64,000 nucleotides of DNA, from positions 434,001 through 498,000 of the forward strand of contig NZ_SJKD01000001.1 in assembly GCF_004331485.1 (NCBI RefSeq), read 5' to 3'. Under the pieces are notes generated by a model. That model was not told the DNA's origin. It made no database searches and saw only the letters and a program-made list of their open reading frames with translations. Below are positions 1-7,737 of the stretch, piece by piece. Every line of letters starts with the position of its first letter. The first letter of the stretch is position 1. The translations under genes were made by a program, and so were the position numbers. Source of the stretch: Kribbella capetownensis (GTDB lineage Bacteria > Actinomycetota > Actinomycetes > Propionibacteriales > Kribbellaceae).

Positions 1-63
1 GGTGGACCAGGTGTCACGCACCGATTCCTTGTACTGCGCCAGCAGCTCCATGCTCAGCAGCAT
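1..63 (-). CDS. possible 5' end of an unidentified gene (partial)
   Basis: A reading frame on the minus strand is open to the left edge of the window. It could start at ATG 63 or ATG 51, about 40 bases downstream of the stop of the LuxR-type gene. The about 20 visible codons have plausible actinobacterial codon use (residues such as MELLAQYKESVRDTW). No family can be recognised from so little sequence and no Shine-Dalgarno site decides the start. It may be the second gene of an operon led by the LuxR/TPR regulator. Confidence 0.3.
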   Translation of the reverse strand, partial: MLLSMELLAQYKESVRDTWST

Positions 64-104
64 CGACCAGCCGGCGATCCGACCGCTTCACCTGTTCAGG
101 CCAT

Positions 105-1712
105 CTACAACAGACCCAGCTGAGTGGCTCGGGACACGGCCGCGGCGCGCGTCGAGCAGTCCAGCCGCGTGTAGATGTTGGCCACATGCCGATGCACGGT
201 GTGCTCGCTGATCACTAGGCGACCGGCGATCTCGCGATCTCCCAGGCCGCCAGCGATCAGACGCAGGACTTCGACCTGCCGCAAGCTCAGCACCGTGCCT
301 TGCAGACCGAGCGAGGTCAGCAATTCGGCCTGATCCCGTCTCGGCACGGCGACCGCTTCAAGCGCCGTACGGGCCTCTCGACGAGCCGCATCGGTGCGGC
401 CGAGCGCCAGCAGGCTCCGCGCGAGCTCCAACCGGGCATGCCCTGCCTCGAAGGGAGCCATGCCGTCGAGCAGGTCGACCGCATCCTCGAAGCACCCGCA
501 CGCCTTCGCATGATCGCCGGCCGCAGCGGCCTGAAGTCCCTCACCGAACCGCGCCGCCGCACGCAACGGCGGCGTAGCTACCGTCGCCGCGATCGAGCCG
601 AACTCGGCCAGATGGATCGCCGCCGACTCGTTGTCACCCAAGGCCGTCTCGGCCCGGACGAGAAGCTCGAGCGGCCAAGCGCGAGCAACCGATCCCGCCG
701 GAATCCGCCGCAACATCCGATCCAGCACGTCCCGCGCGGCGGCCGGGTCGTTCCGATCGAGGCAGAGCTCGGCCACTCCGCGCTTGGCGAGCGGATGCGA
801 CGCGACCTCGTCGAACAGCGCCGCTGCCTCAGCCGCCCGACCTTGCCGTCGCCGAAGCTCAGCAAGACGTACGACGGCCTCGGCCCGCCAGTACGGGCGT
901 TTCGCGGTCAGGTCTTCGCGAGCACCGATCAACTCCAGCTCGGCCTCGCTCCACCGACCGTGCCAACTGAGGATGGCCGCATAGTGCGCCCGGCAGACAC
1001 CGGTGACGAAGCGGGCCTCCATCCGTCGACTGAACTCCTCGATCTGCCGGCACCACTGCGCGCCGCGCTCGTAGTCGCGAATCTCCTCACACGCGGACAT
1101 CAGCCGGCAACACGTCCACGCGGCCGGCGCGAGGCTCTCGTACTCCCCGCCGAGCGCGGCCGCCGTCGCCTCGTCAAGACAGCGCATCCCCTGCTCGACG
1201 GCGCCGTCCTCCACCAGGGCAAGGCCCTCGGTGGCCAGGCTGAACATCTCCAGATCCACCGCGCCATGCCGCCGGCCGAGCTCGCGGGCTTCACCGGCCA
1301 GTTCCCGCGCGCGCTCGGTGTCATGGCCTCCGAGCGCGGCGTGCGCTTCGAACACTCGGAGCCATCCGAGCTCCGGACAGGACTCCAACTCGTCGAGCAG
1401 CCGCGCGGCCCGGTTGAACCATCCCTCGGCAACCGCCCCAGCGCCGTAGAACTCGTTGTGATCGTCGCCGAGCCACAACGCCATCCTGGCCGCGCCCCGC
1501 GCATCACCCGCCTGCCGATACAGCCGGTACGCCTGCTCCCGCGCATCCAGGCACGCAGCGGCGTCCTCGAGCCACCAGGTCGCCCAGCTCAGTCCCTCCA
1601 ACGCCTCAGGAGTGACCGCCGCCTCCAAGGCGGCCTCGAACCGAGCGCGGGCGACCGGCCAGGCCCCCTGCGAAAGCGCAACCCGGCCAGCCTCGACAGC
1701 CTCGGCGTACAT
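105..1712 (-). CDS. LuxR-family regulator with TPR-like helical region
   Basis: A 535-residue cytoplasmic transcription regulator. Residues about 475-535 form a LuxR/GerE helix-turn-helix (RQVEVLRLIAGGLGDREIA followed by ISEHTVHRHVANIY). The preceding about 430 residues are Ala/Leu/Arg-rich helical repeats with alternating small and acidic residues, typical of TPR-like repeats in large LuxR proteins. There is no N-terminal P-loop ATPase, so it is shorter than the classical LAL (MalT-like) regulators. The ATG at 1712 is preceded by GGAGGT five bases upstream, which fixes the start. It is transcribed away from a TetR gene 52 bp off, so the two may share a control region. Its target is unknown. 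Confidence 0.85.
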   Translation of the reverse strand: MYAEAVEAGRVALSQGAWPVARARFEAALEAAVTPEALEGLSWATWWLEDAAACLDAREQAYRLYRQAGDARGAARMALWLGDDHNEFYGAGAVAEGWFNRAARLLDELESCPELGWLRVFEAHAALGGHDTERARELAGEARELGRRHGAVDLEMFSLATEGLALVEDGAVEQGMRCLDEATAAALGGEYESLAPAAWTCCRLMSACEEIRDYERGAQWCRQIEEFSRRMEARFVTGVCRAHYAAILSWHGRWSEAELELIGAREDLTAKRPYWRAEAVVRLAELRRRQGRAAEAAALFDEVASHPLAKRGVAELCLDRNDPAAARDVLDRMLRRIPAGSVARAWPLELLVRAETALGDNESAAIHLAEFGSIAATVATPPLRAAARFGEGLQAAAAGDHAKACGCFEDAVDLLDGMAPFEAGHARLELARSLLALGRTDAARREARTALEAVAVPRRDQAELLTSLGLQGTVLSLRQVEVLRLIAGGLGDREIAGRLVISEHTVHRHVANIYTRLDCSTRAAAVSRATQLGLL

Positions 1713-1764
1713 GAGGACCTCCTATCCCGCCGTCACCGGCGGCGCAAGGGTTGACAATGTCTAC

Positions 1765-2319
1765 GTGACTGCCATCCCGTTGCGTGAGCGGCTGATCGAG
1801 GCCGGCGTCGAACTGCTCGAGGAAGAAGGGCTGGCGAATCTCTCGCTGCGCGCGATCACGCGTCGTACCGGCGTCTCGCACGGCGCACCGCGGCGCTACT
1901 TCCCCACCCACAACGCGCTGCTCGCCGCCATCGCCGCCACCGGTCTGACTGACCTCGCGAGTCGTCTCCAAGCCGACGGCGTACGCCGTGGGTCCCCTGA
2001 AGAGCTGTTGGTCGAGGCGGCCGGGCGCTATCTGGACTTCGCCGCCGAGCGGCCGGGGATGTTCGATCTGCTGTTCAGGCACGATCTGCTGGAAGGCGCC
2101 GGCGGGAATCTCCGCCAGCAGTCCCTCCCGCTCTTCCAGGTCTTCATCGACCTGGTCGCCCAGGTTCACTCCGACGATGCCCGCGACCGCGCCATCGCCC
2201 TGTGGACCAACATCCACGGCCTGGCCACCCTTCGAGCCACCCGAGCCCTCGACCTTCTCGCCACCACGGACCTCACCCCGATGGTGCGGCACGTCGTCCA
2301 CGCCCACCTCAGCCGCTGA
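1765..2319 (+). CDS. TetR/AcrR-family regulator with WHG domain
   Basis: A 184-residue one-component repressor. The N-terminal helix-turn-helix covers about residues 5-55 (SLRAITRRTGVSHGAPRRYF). The C-terminal part carries the WHG-type ligand/dimer domain, seen as the W..IHGLATL motif near residue 150. I chose GTG 1765 because the TetR homology begins right after it. Upstream codons remain open but have non-protein-like composition and overlap the divergent LuxR gene. No Shine-Dalgarno site is visible, so the message may be leaderless. Likely regulated functions are the divergent LuxR gene or itself. Confidence 0.85.
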   Translation: MTAIPLRERLIEAGVELLEEEGLANLSLRAITRRTGVSHGAPRRYFPTHNALLAAIAATGLTDLASRLQADGVRRGSPEELLVEAAGRYLDFAAERPGMFDLLFRHDLLEGAGGNLRQQSLPLFQVFIDLVAQVHSDDARDRAIALWTNIHGLATLRATRALDLLATTDLTPMVRHVVHAHLSR

Positions 2320-2478
2320 GGGCCATCATTGACCGTCACCGTTCCTACTGAGCGTCATCGCAGTGACGCGGCAGGTGACATTTGGTGGGAATTTGGTAGG
2401 GACCTACAGAAATCGTGCGGAGAGTTCACGAAAAAACCGCACGAATGATGTAACGACGGCCACACTGTGCCGATAAAC

Positions 2479-2568
2479 GGGTGAGCGACCTGGTGGGGGG
2501 CCACTTGGGGGAAGCTCCGGTGTTTCTTCGGGACCACCGCATGAGGGGGGCCTCGCAGGTGCTCACCC
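2479..2568 (-). ncRNA. structured RNA candidate with two C6-loop hairpins (6C-like)
   Basis: An intergenic structure between the TetR gene and the ABC permease. An outer stem pairs 2479-2492 with 2556-2568 (GGGTGAGC..ACCTG arms). It encloses hairpin 2493-2504 (GTGG/CCAC) and hairpin 2543-2554 (GAGG/CCTC), plus a weaker CGGTG/CACCG hairpin between them. On the minus strand each short hairpin presents a run of six C, matching the description of the actinobacterial 6C RNA. The fold is symmetric, so the strand is uncertain. The right outer arm also forms the 2556-2587 terminator. The minus strand runs into a T6 tract near 2430. Confidence 0.4.
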
Positions 2569-2587
2569 GGGGCGGGGTGAGCACCTG
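2556..2587. terminator. hairpin terminator after the sugar ABC operon
   Basis: A perfect 13-bp inverted repeat (2556-2568 with 2575-2587, loop GGGGCG) lies 17 bp past the stop of the permease gene. It has no U-tract, as is common in GC-rich actinobacteria. Its left arm can alternatively pair with 2479-2492. Confidence 0.7.
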
Positions 2588-2604
2588 TTCGAGGACCAGG
2601 GCTT

Positions 2605-3525
2605 CTAGCCCTTGATGCCCACGTTCGCCATTCCTTCGACGAACCGCTTCTGGGCGAAGACGAACAGCACGATCATCGGCAGCGTCGCGAGCGCCGTACC
2701 CGCCATCAGATACGGCCACTGGATCTCGGCCGGGTTCTGCGAGAAGATCGCCAGCCCCAGTTGCAGCGGGCGCATCGTGTCCGACGTGGTGATCATCAGC
2801 GGCCAGAGGAAGCCGTTCCAGGCCGCCTCGATCTGGAACACGCAGATCGTGATCAGGGCCGGCTTGATCAGCGGCGTCATGATCCGCCAGAAGATGCCGA
2901 ACTCACCGAGCCCGTCCACCCGGGCCGCCTGGGCCAGTTCGTCCGGCAGCGAGACGTAGAACTGCCGGGCCAGGAAGGTGAACAGCGGCGCCGCGCCGAG
3001 CGGGATGATCAGGCCCCACCACGAGTTCAGCCAGCCGATGCCGCCCTGGCCGAGGATGTTGTTCCCGCCGAACAGCGGGATCGACTTCACGATCAGGAAC
3101 AGCGGCACCAGGATGATCTGGAACGGCACGAGCAGCAGCAGGATGAAGTAGTTCAGCAGCATCTTGCCGCCACGCAGCGGCATCTTCGCGAGCGCGTAGC
3201 CGGCCGTCGTACACACCGCGAGCGTGAACGCGGTCTCGCCGACCGCGATGAACAGGCTGTTGCGGAAGTAGCGCAGGAACGGCGCGGTCTGCATCGCCTC
3301 GGAGAAGTTGCGCCAGCGCAGCTCTCCCGGCAGCCAGGAGAACTTCATGATCTCCAGGTCGCTCTTGAACGCGGTCAGCACCATCCAGACGAACGGCGTG
3401 ATCATCAGGATCGCGCCGACGATCAGGACGACGTACAGCACGATCCGGCCCGGCCGGACGGCTGAGGGCTTGGTCGACGGCTTCGCGGATCCGACCGCCG
3501 GCAAGGTAGCGCTAGTCATTGGCAT
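2605..3525 (-). CDS. sugar ABC transporter permease, MalG-like (CUT1)
   Basis: A 306-residue integral membrane subunit of a carbohydrate importer. About six hydrophobic segments are visible, starting near residue 28. The cytoplasmic EAA loop that docks on the ATPase is seen as ELAQAARVDGLGEFGIFWRI around residues 195-215. Length and C-terminus (FVEGMANVGIKG) are typical of CUT1 inner-membrane components. It is the last gene of the operon and overlaps the preceding permease by 14 bp, implying translational coupling. No ATPase gene is nearby, so a shared MsiK-type ATPase is likely, as in many actinobacterial CUT1 systems (inference). Confidence 0.93.
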   Translation of the reverse strand: MPMTSATLPAVGSAKPSTKPSAVRPGRIVLYVVLIVGAILMITPFVWMVLTAFKSDLEIMKFSWLPGELRWRNFSEAMQTAPFLRYFRNSLFIAVGETAFTLAVCTTAGYALAKMPLRGGKMLLNYFILLLLVPFQIILVPLFLIVKSIPLFGGNNILGQGGIGWLNSWWGLIIPLGAAPLFTFLARQFYVSLPDELAQAARVDGLGEFGIFWRIMTPLIKPALITICVFQIEAAWNGFLWPLMITTSDTMRPLQLGLAIFSQNPAEIQWPYLMAGTALATLPMIVLFVFAQKRFVEGMANVGIKG

Positions 3526-4450
3526 CCGCCTTCTGGAGGAAGCGCCCGACGCCGATGAAGAGCGCGATCACGATCATCATGATCACGGTCTCGGCGGACG
3601 CGTAGCCGAGTTTCAGGTCCTGGAAAGCGTTCTGGTAGATGTCCAGCACCAGCACGCGGGTCTCACTGCCAGGCCCACCGCGGGTCATCACGTAGACCAG
3701 GTCGAACACCTGGAAGGTGCCCACGATCGACGTGATCAGCACGAAGAACTGCACCGGCCCGAGCGCCGGCCAGGTCACGTTCCGGAACCGCTGCCAGCGG
3801 TTCGCGCCGTCCAGGTCGGCCGACTCCAGCAGATCGCGAGAGACGCCCTGTAGGGCGGCCAGGTAGATGATGATCTTGGTCCCGAGCCCCTGCCAGATCC
3901 CGACCACCATCAGCGACGGCAGCGCGGTCGCCGGGTCGGCCAGCCAGCGGTTCGGGGCGAACCCGAACAGGCTGAGGAATCCGTTCGCCAGACCGGAGCC
4001 CGGGTTGTAGATCCACAGCCAGATGGTCGCGATGGCGACCGTCGCGGTCACCGTCGGGATGTAGAAGGCGGTCCGGAAGAACCCGATCCCCCGGATCTTC
4101 TGGTTCAGCCCGATCGCGACGGCCAGCGAGATCGCCATCGAGATCGGGATCACCACGATCGCGTAGAGCACCGTGTGCCACAGGGAGGCGAGGAAGTCGA
4201 CGTCGCGGAACAGGTCGGAGTAGTTGCCGAACCCGACCCAGGACCAGGTGTCACCGAAGCTGTAGTCGGTCAGGCTCAGCACCAGTACGGCGACGACCGG
4301 GATGACGATGAAGATGCCGGAGTGCAGCAGCGCCGGCGTCAGCAGCGCCCAGCCGGTCCGGACCTGACTGCGGAGCAGCGTACGGCTGTCCTTGGACGGG
4401 GTGACCTTGCGCGGAGTGTCCAGTGCTGGACGTTCAAGAGTTGTGCTCAT
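3512..4450 (-). CDS. sugar ABC transporter permease, MalF-like (CUT1)
   Basis: A 312-residue integral membrane permease partner of the 2605-3525 product. After a hydrophilic N-terminus, the first membrane segment lies near residues 35-60. The EAA loop reads ESADLDGANRWQRFRNVTWP around residues 205-225. The ATG at 4450 overlaps the stop of the binding-protein gene (ATGA), and its own 3' end overlaps the next permease by 14 bp. The three genes are therefore one translationally coupled operon. Substrate cannot be read from sequence. Confidence 0.93.
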   Translation of the reverse strand: MSTTLERPALDTPRKVTPSKDSRTLLRSQVRTGWALLTPALLHSGIFIVIPVVAVLVLSLTDYSFGDTWSWVGFGNYSDLFRDVDFLASLWHTVLYAIVVIPISMAISLAVAIGLNQKIRGIGFFRTAFYIPTVTATVAIATIWLWIYNPGSGLANGFLSLFGFAPNRWLADPATALPSLMVVGIWQGLGTKIIIYLAALQGVSRDLLESADLDGANRWQRFRNVTWPALGPVQFFVLITSIVGTFQVFDLVYVMTRGGPGSETRVLVLDIYQNAFQDLKLGYASAETVIMMIVIALFIGVGRFLQKADAND

Positions 4451-5721
4451 CGGGACTGTCCTGCCAGGTTGGCCAGCACCTTGGCGGGATCCTTCTGTCC
4501 GAGGACCGCCTGGGTGAGCTGGATGTCGAAGTTGCCGCGCATCTCGAGCCAGTTGGACGGCACCTCGTTCTCGTTGGCCGCGTAGACGAGGCCGTCGGCG
4601 ACGAACTTGCTCAACGGGTTCGACTTCGCCTGCGGCGAGTTGCCGGCGTCCTTGTAGGCCGGGATCTTCTTGTTCAGCTTGGCCAGCGCGTCCAGAGTGG
4701 CCGGCTCGGTCAGCGACTGGATGAACGACCAGGCCGCGTCCTTGTGCCGGCTGCGCGACCCGATCGAAGCCAGGTCGCCACCGACGTACTCGATCTCCTT
4801 GCCGCTGTTGAAGCGGAAGAACTTGAGGTCGTCGCAGTTCTTCTGGCCGATGCCCTTGTCGGAGCAGTCGACCGCCGCGCCGACGATGCCCATCGCGGCC
4901 TCACCGGAGTACACCAGCGGCTGCTGGGCCGCGTTCGTCTGGCCGTACGGCTGGACGTTGTTGATCATCGACTTGATCCAGTTCAGCGTGTCCAGCCCCG
5001 CCTGGCTGTTGAACGTCGGCTGACCCTTGACGTACAGCTGCGTGCCGGTCGAGGTCAGGAACGTCGTGAACGATTGCCGGAAACCGGTCGCGGAGGCCAG
5101 GTCGAAACCGCTGCGGGTGATGTTGCCGTCCTTGTCCCGCTTGGTCAGCTTCTCGGCCGCGGCCTTGAGCTCGGTCAGCGACGTCGGCGGCTTGTCCGGG
5201 TCCAGACCGGCCTCGCGGAAGGCACTCTTGCGCAGGGCGACGGCGCGGGCGTCGGCGACCAGCGGGTACGCGTACAGCTTGCCGTCGTACGTCGCCGCCG
5301 GGATCAGCGCCGCGACGCTCTTCTCCTTGATCACGTCCGGCGTCACGCCGTACTTGCCGAGATCCTCGAAGATCCGCTTCGACGCGAACGGCTGGATCCA
5401 GCCGACACCGGTGACCATCACGTCGTACGGGATGCCGGCCGCGATCGACGTCGACAACTTCTCGTTCAGGTTGTTGTACGTCGCGAAGTCCGGCTCGACC
5501 TTCATCTTCGGATACTTCTGGTGGAAGTCGTCGACGACCTTCTGGAACTCCTCCCGGCCCTTGGTACTGGGCGGGAAGGACGGAAGCAGTATCCGCAGGG
5601 TGCCGGTGGCCTCGGCCGGCGGGACCCCGTCCGTGCTCTTGTCGATCACCCCGTTGCCACAACTGCTGACCACGACGCCGAGCGCCGCCGCCAGCAAGGT
5701 CAGTCCCACACCACGTCTCAC
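4447..5721 (-). CDS. sugar-binding lipoprotein of ABC importer (family 1 SBP)
   Basis: A 424-residue extracellular solute-binding protein. The signal peptide ends in a lipobox around VVVSSC with Cys21 as the lipidated residue. The mature part has the family 1 layout (VVDDFHQKYPKMKVEPDF near the N-terminus, and VLANLAGQSR at the end). I chose GTG 5721 because AAGGAG lies eight bases upstream and the signal peptide starts there. The open frame extends to 5901 but that part overlaps the control region. It heads the operon with the two permeases. Upstream are a LacI-type palindrome at 5800-5813 and an 18-bp palindrome at 5832-5849. Confidence 0.92.
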   Translation of the reverse strand: MRRGVGLTLLAAALGVVVSSCGNGVIDKSTDGVPPAEATGTLRILLPSFPPSTKGREEFQKVVDDFHQKYPKMKVEPDFATYNNLNEKLSTSIAAGIPYDVMVTGVGWIQPFASKRIFEDLGKYGVTPDVIKEKSVAALIPAATYDGKLYAYPLVADARAVALRKSAFREAGLDPDKPPTSLTELKAAAEKLTKRDKDGNITRSGFDLASATGFRQSFTTFLTSTGTQLYVKGQPTFNSQAGLDTLNWIKSMINNVQPYGQTNAAQQPLVYSGEAAMGIVGAAVDCSDKGIGQKNCDDLKFFRFNSGKEIEYVGGDLASIGSRSRHKDAAWSFIQSLTEPATLDALAKLNKKIPAYKDAGNSPQAKSNPLSKFVADGLVYAANENEVPSNWLEMRGNFDIQLTQAVLGQKDPAKVLANLAGQSR

Positions 5722-5799
5722 AGGGGAACTCCTTCGCTGCCGAACCTGTTTCGGGCGGGTCCGGAGGGCCGGGCCAGCACCAGGTGCAGCGAAAGTATG

Positions 5800-5813
5800 G
5801 GAAAGGGCTTTCC
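5800..5813. promoter_or_regulatory. LacI-type operator candidate upstream of the ABC operon
   Basis: GGAAAGGGCTTTCC is an inverted repeat with 6-bp arms around a GG centre. It sits about 80 bp upstream of the binding-protein start and closely resembles the GGAAAGCGCTTTCC half-sites commonly bound by LacI-family regulators. The binding protein is not known. Confidence 0.5.
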
Positions 5814-5831
5814 TCGTCAATACCCTGACGC

Positions 5832-5849
5832 TCGAATGATCACATTCGA
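5832..5849. promoter_or_regulatory. 18-bp palindromic operator candidate
   Basis: TCGAATGATCACATTCGA has perfect 7-bp arms around ATCA. It lies just past the stop of the DeoR-LacI regulator gene and about 110 bp upstream of the binding-protein start. It is a good candidate for the regulator's own binding site. A related TGATCA-centred sequence lies at 7004-7021 in the other control region. Confidence 0.5.
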
Positions 5850-5870
5850 TCAGAACCGGAACCGGGCCGA

Positions 5871-6941
5871 TCAGTGCATCGCAGGTTGAAGCGCTCCACA
5901 CGAGGACCGGATCCGGAGTTCCGGGAGCAGGCTGAGGTGCTGGACCGCGGTCGGACGCGGCGCGCCGGACTCAAGGCGGCGGAGCAGCAGCTCGCAGGCG
6001 GTGCCGCCGAGGATGAACTTGGCCGGACTGACAGCGGTCAGCGGTACGACGGCCAGAGCCGCGGTCACGTCGTTGTAGGCGATCACGGCCAGATCCTCCG
6101 GAACCCGCAGCCCCAGCTCCATCGCGCGCTCGACCAGTCGCGCAGCGTGCTCGTCGGAGTGGATCAGGACCGCGCGCGTGCCGAACGACTCGCACTCGGC
6201 CAGGAACGCGTCGAGCTGCGCCAGCGTGGCCGCATCCTTCCCCTCCATCGGCAGGTCCACCGGCGACAGGAACAGGTCGACCCCGAGCGTCGACGCGGCC
6301 GCCTCGATCCCGCGCCGCAGCCAGTACGCCGTCACCGTGGCCTGCAGGTTGACCGCGATCCGCCGGTGCCCGAGCGCCGCGAAGTGCCGCAGCGCCAGCA
6401 TCGCGCCGTACTCGTGGTCGGTCCGGACATAGTCGTACTCGCGCGCCACCTGCGGGAATCCGAACGCCCGCTCCATCAGCACCAGCGGTACTTCGATGTC
6501 GTCCAGGCGCGAGCCGACCTTGTCCGCGTCGGCGTCGCCGAGCGCGGTACTGAGCAGCAGACCGGTCACCCCGGCCCCCAGCACCTTGTCGATCCGCTCC
6601 TGCTCGATCGTCGCGTCGTAGCTCGACACCCCCAGCACCAGGCGGGCGCCGTGCCGGTCCGCCATCGCCTGGGCGCCGCGGATCACGTCGGAGTAGTACG
6701 TCGCCGCACTCGGTACGACGATCCCGATCGTGGGCCGGCCGCCGGCGGTGTGGTCGGCCGAGGTGATGCCGAGCGCGCCGCCGTGGACGCGGCGGAGGAG
6801 TCCGGCCGAATCCAGTTCGGCGAGATCCCGGCGTACTGTGATCGCGGAGACGCCCAGCTCGGCGACCAGCTCGGCCACCCGGAGCCGGCCGTGCCGGCGC
6901 AGGCTCCGCAGGATCAGCTCGTGGCGCTCCGGTGCAAGCAT
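5871..6941 (-). CDS. DeoR-HTH / LacI-type sensor hybrid regulator
   Basis: A 356-residue sugar-responsive regulator. Residues 1-57 are a DeoR winged helix (ELGVSAITVRRDLAELDSAG). From about residue 65 to the end is a LacI/periplasmic-binding-protein-like sensor domain (GIVVPSAATYYSDVIRGAQA; later YNDVTAALAVVPLTAVSP). ATG 6941 has AGGGGA upstream and begins exactly at the DeoR homology; longer forms are unlikely. It lies immediately upstream of, and in the same direction as, the sugar ABC operon, and divergent from the DUF624 gene. It probably controls all of these in response to the transported sugar. Confidence 0.88.
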   Translation of the reverse strand: MLAPERHELILRSLRRHGRLRVAELVAELGVSAITVRRDLAELDSAGLLRRVHGGALGITSADHTAGGRPTIGIVVPSAATYYSDVIRGAQAMADRHGARLVLGVSSYDATIEQERIDKVLGAGVTGLLLSTALGDADADKVGSRLDDIEVPLVLMERAFGFPQVAREYDYVRTDHEYGAMLALRHFAALGHRRIAVNLQATVTAYWLRRGIEAAASTLGVDLFLSPVDLPMEGKDAATLAQLDAFLAECESFGTRAVLIHSDEHAARLVERAMELGLRVPEDLAVIAYNDVTAALAVVPLTAVSPAKFILGGTACELLLRRLESGAPRPTAVQHLSLLPELRIRSSCGALQPAMH

Positions 6942-7051
6942 GCAGTCCCCTGTGCTGTGGCCCAGTCTGGCCGAGTCTGGTGCAGTATGTGGCGCGTGAT
7001 TGTTCGTGATCATACGATCAGGCACGCTCACACGGAACGAGGAGGCAATCG

Positions 7052-7678
7052 GTGGAAGGCGCCGGCCGGACCAGCACTGTGCTGTCCAAGCTGTCGATCA
7101 TCGGCGATCTGCTGATGTTGCAGCTGGTCTTCCTGGTGCTCTCGTTCGGCATCGTCACGCTGTTCCCGGCGGCGTTCGCGCTGCAACGAGTACTGCCGGA
7201 GGCGATCAGCCAGGACCGGCCGTCGTTGCTGCGGCGGTTCTTCAAGGAGTTCGGCTGGGCGTTCCGGCGGTTCTGGCTGACCGGGATCGGGCTCTACCTC
7301 GGCGGGTTGATGCTCGCCTTCGGGATCGCGTTCTGGGCGTACTCCGGCGGTGGCGTGCGAGTCTTCGCCCTCGCGGTGCTGATCCCGCTCACCGGGATGA
7401 TCCTCGGGCTCTACCTGAGCGCGCTCGCGCTGCTGCCCGAGGCGGACGACGACACGACCATGAAGACACTCTTCCGGTCCGCCAACCTCTTCCTGCTCCG
7501 CCGCTCCCTCCCGGTGGCCGGTGGCGTGATCATCCTGCTCACCTGGTTCGCGCTCGCCTCCCAGCTCCCGACGCTGCTGGTGGTCGGCTCCGGCCTGGTC
7601 CCGGCCCTGGTCGGGTACTGGTTGTCCCGGGTCGGTCGCACGGGCCCGGAAAAAAGTTCTGAGGACGTGTCAATCTGA
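7052..7678 (+). CDS. DUF624 (YesL-like) membrane protein
   Basis: A 208-residue integral membrane protein with about five hydrophobic segments. It has the DUF624 layout, with LFPAAFALQRVL after the first segment. Proteins of this family are habitual neighbours of CUT1 sugar importers in Firmicutes and Actinobacteria, but their molecular role is unknown. The GTG at 7052 is preceded by GAGGAGG at proper spacing. It is transcribed divergently from the DeoR-LacI regulator, whose likely operator region (TGATCA at 7007-7012) lies between them. Confidence 0.8.
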   Translation: MEGAGRTSTVLSKLSIIGDLLMLQLVFLVLSFGIVTLFPAAFALQRVLPEAISQDRPSLLRRFFKEFGWAFRRFWLTGIGLYLGGLMLAFGIAFWAYSGGGVRVFALAVLIPLTGMILGLYLSALALLPEADDDTTMKTLFRSANLFLLRRSLPVAGGVIILLTWFALASQLPTLLVVGSGLVPALVGYWLSRVGRTGPEKSSEDVSI

Positions 7679-7737
7679 GCCCTCCTGGTCCGACGTAAGG
7701 GTGTAAAGGCCCTCACAAGGACTCAAGGAGACCCAAG

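Noticed and set aside
300..1754. A long plus-strand reading frame opposite the LuxR/TPR gene
   Set aside because: It is an antisense frame of a GC-rich gene with Arg/Pro/Gln-rich, domain-free translation and no ribosome site; the minus-strand gene has clear domains.
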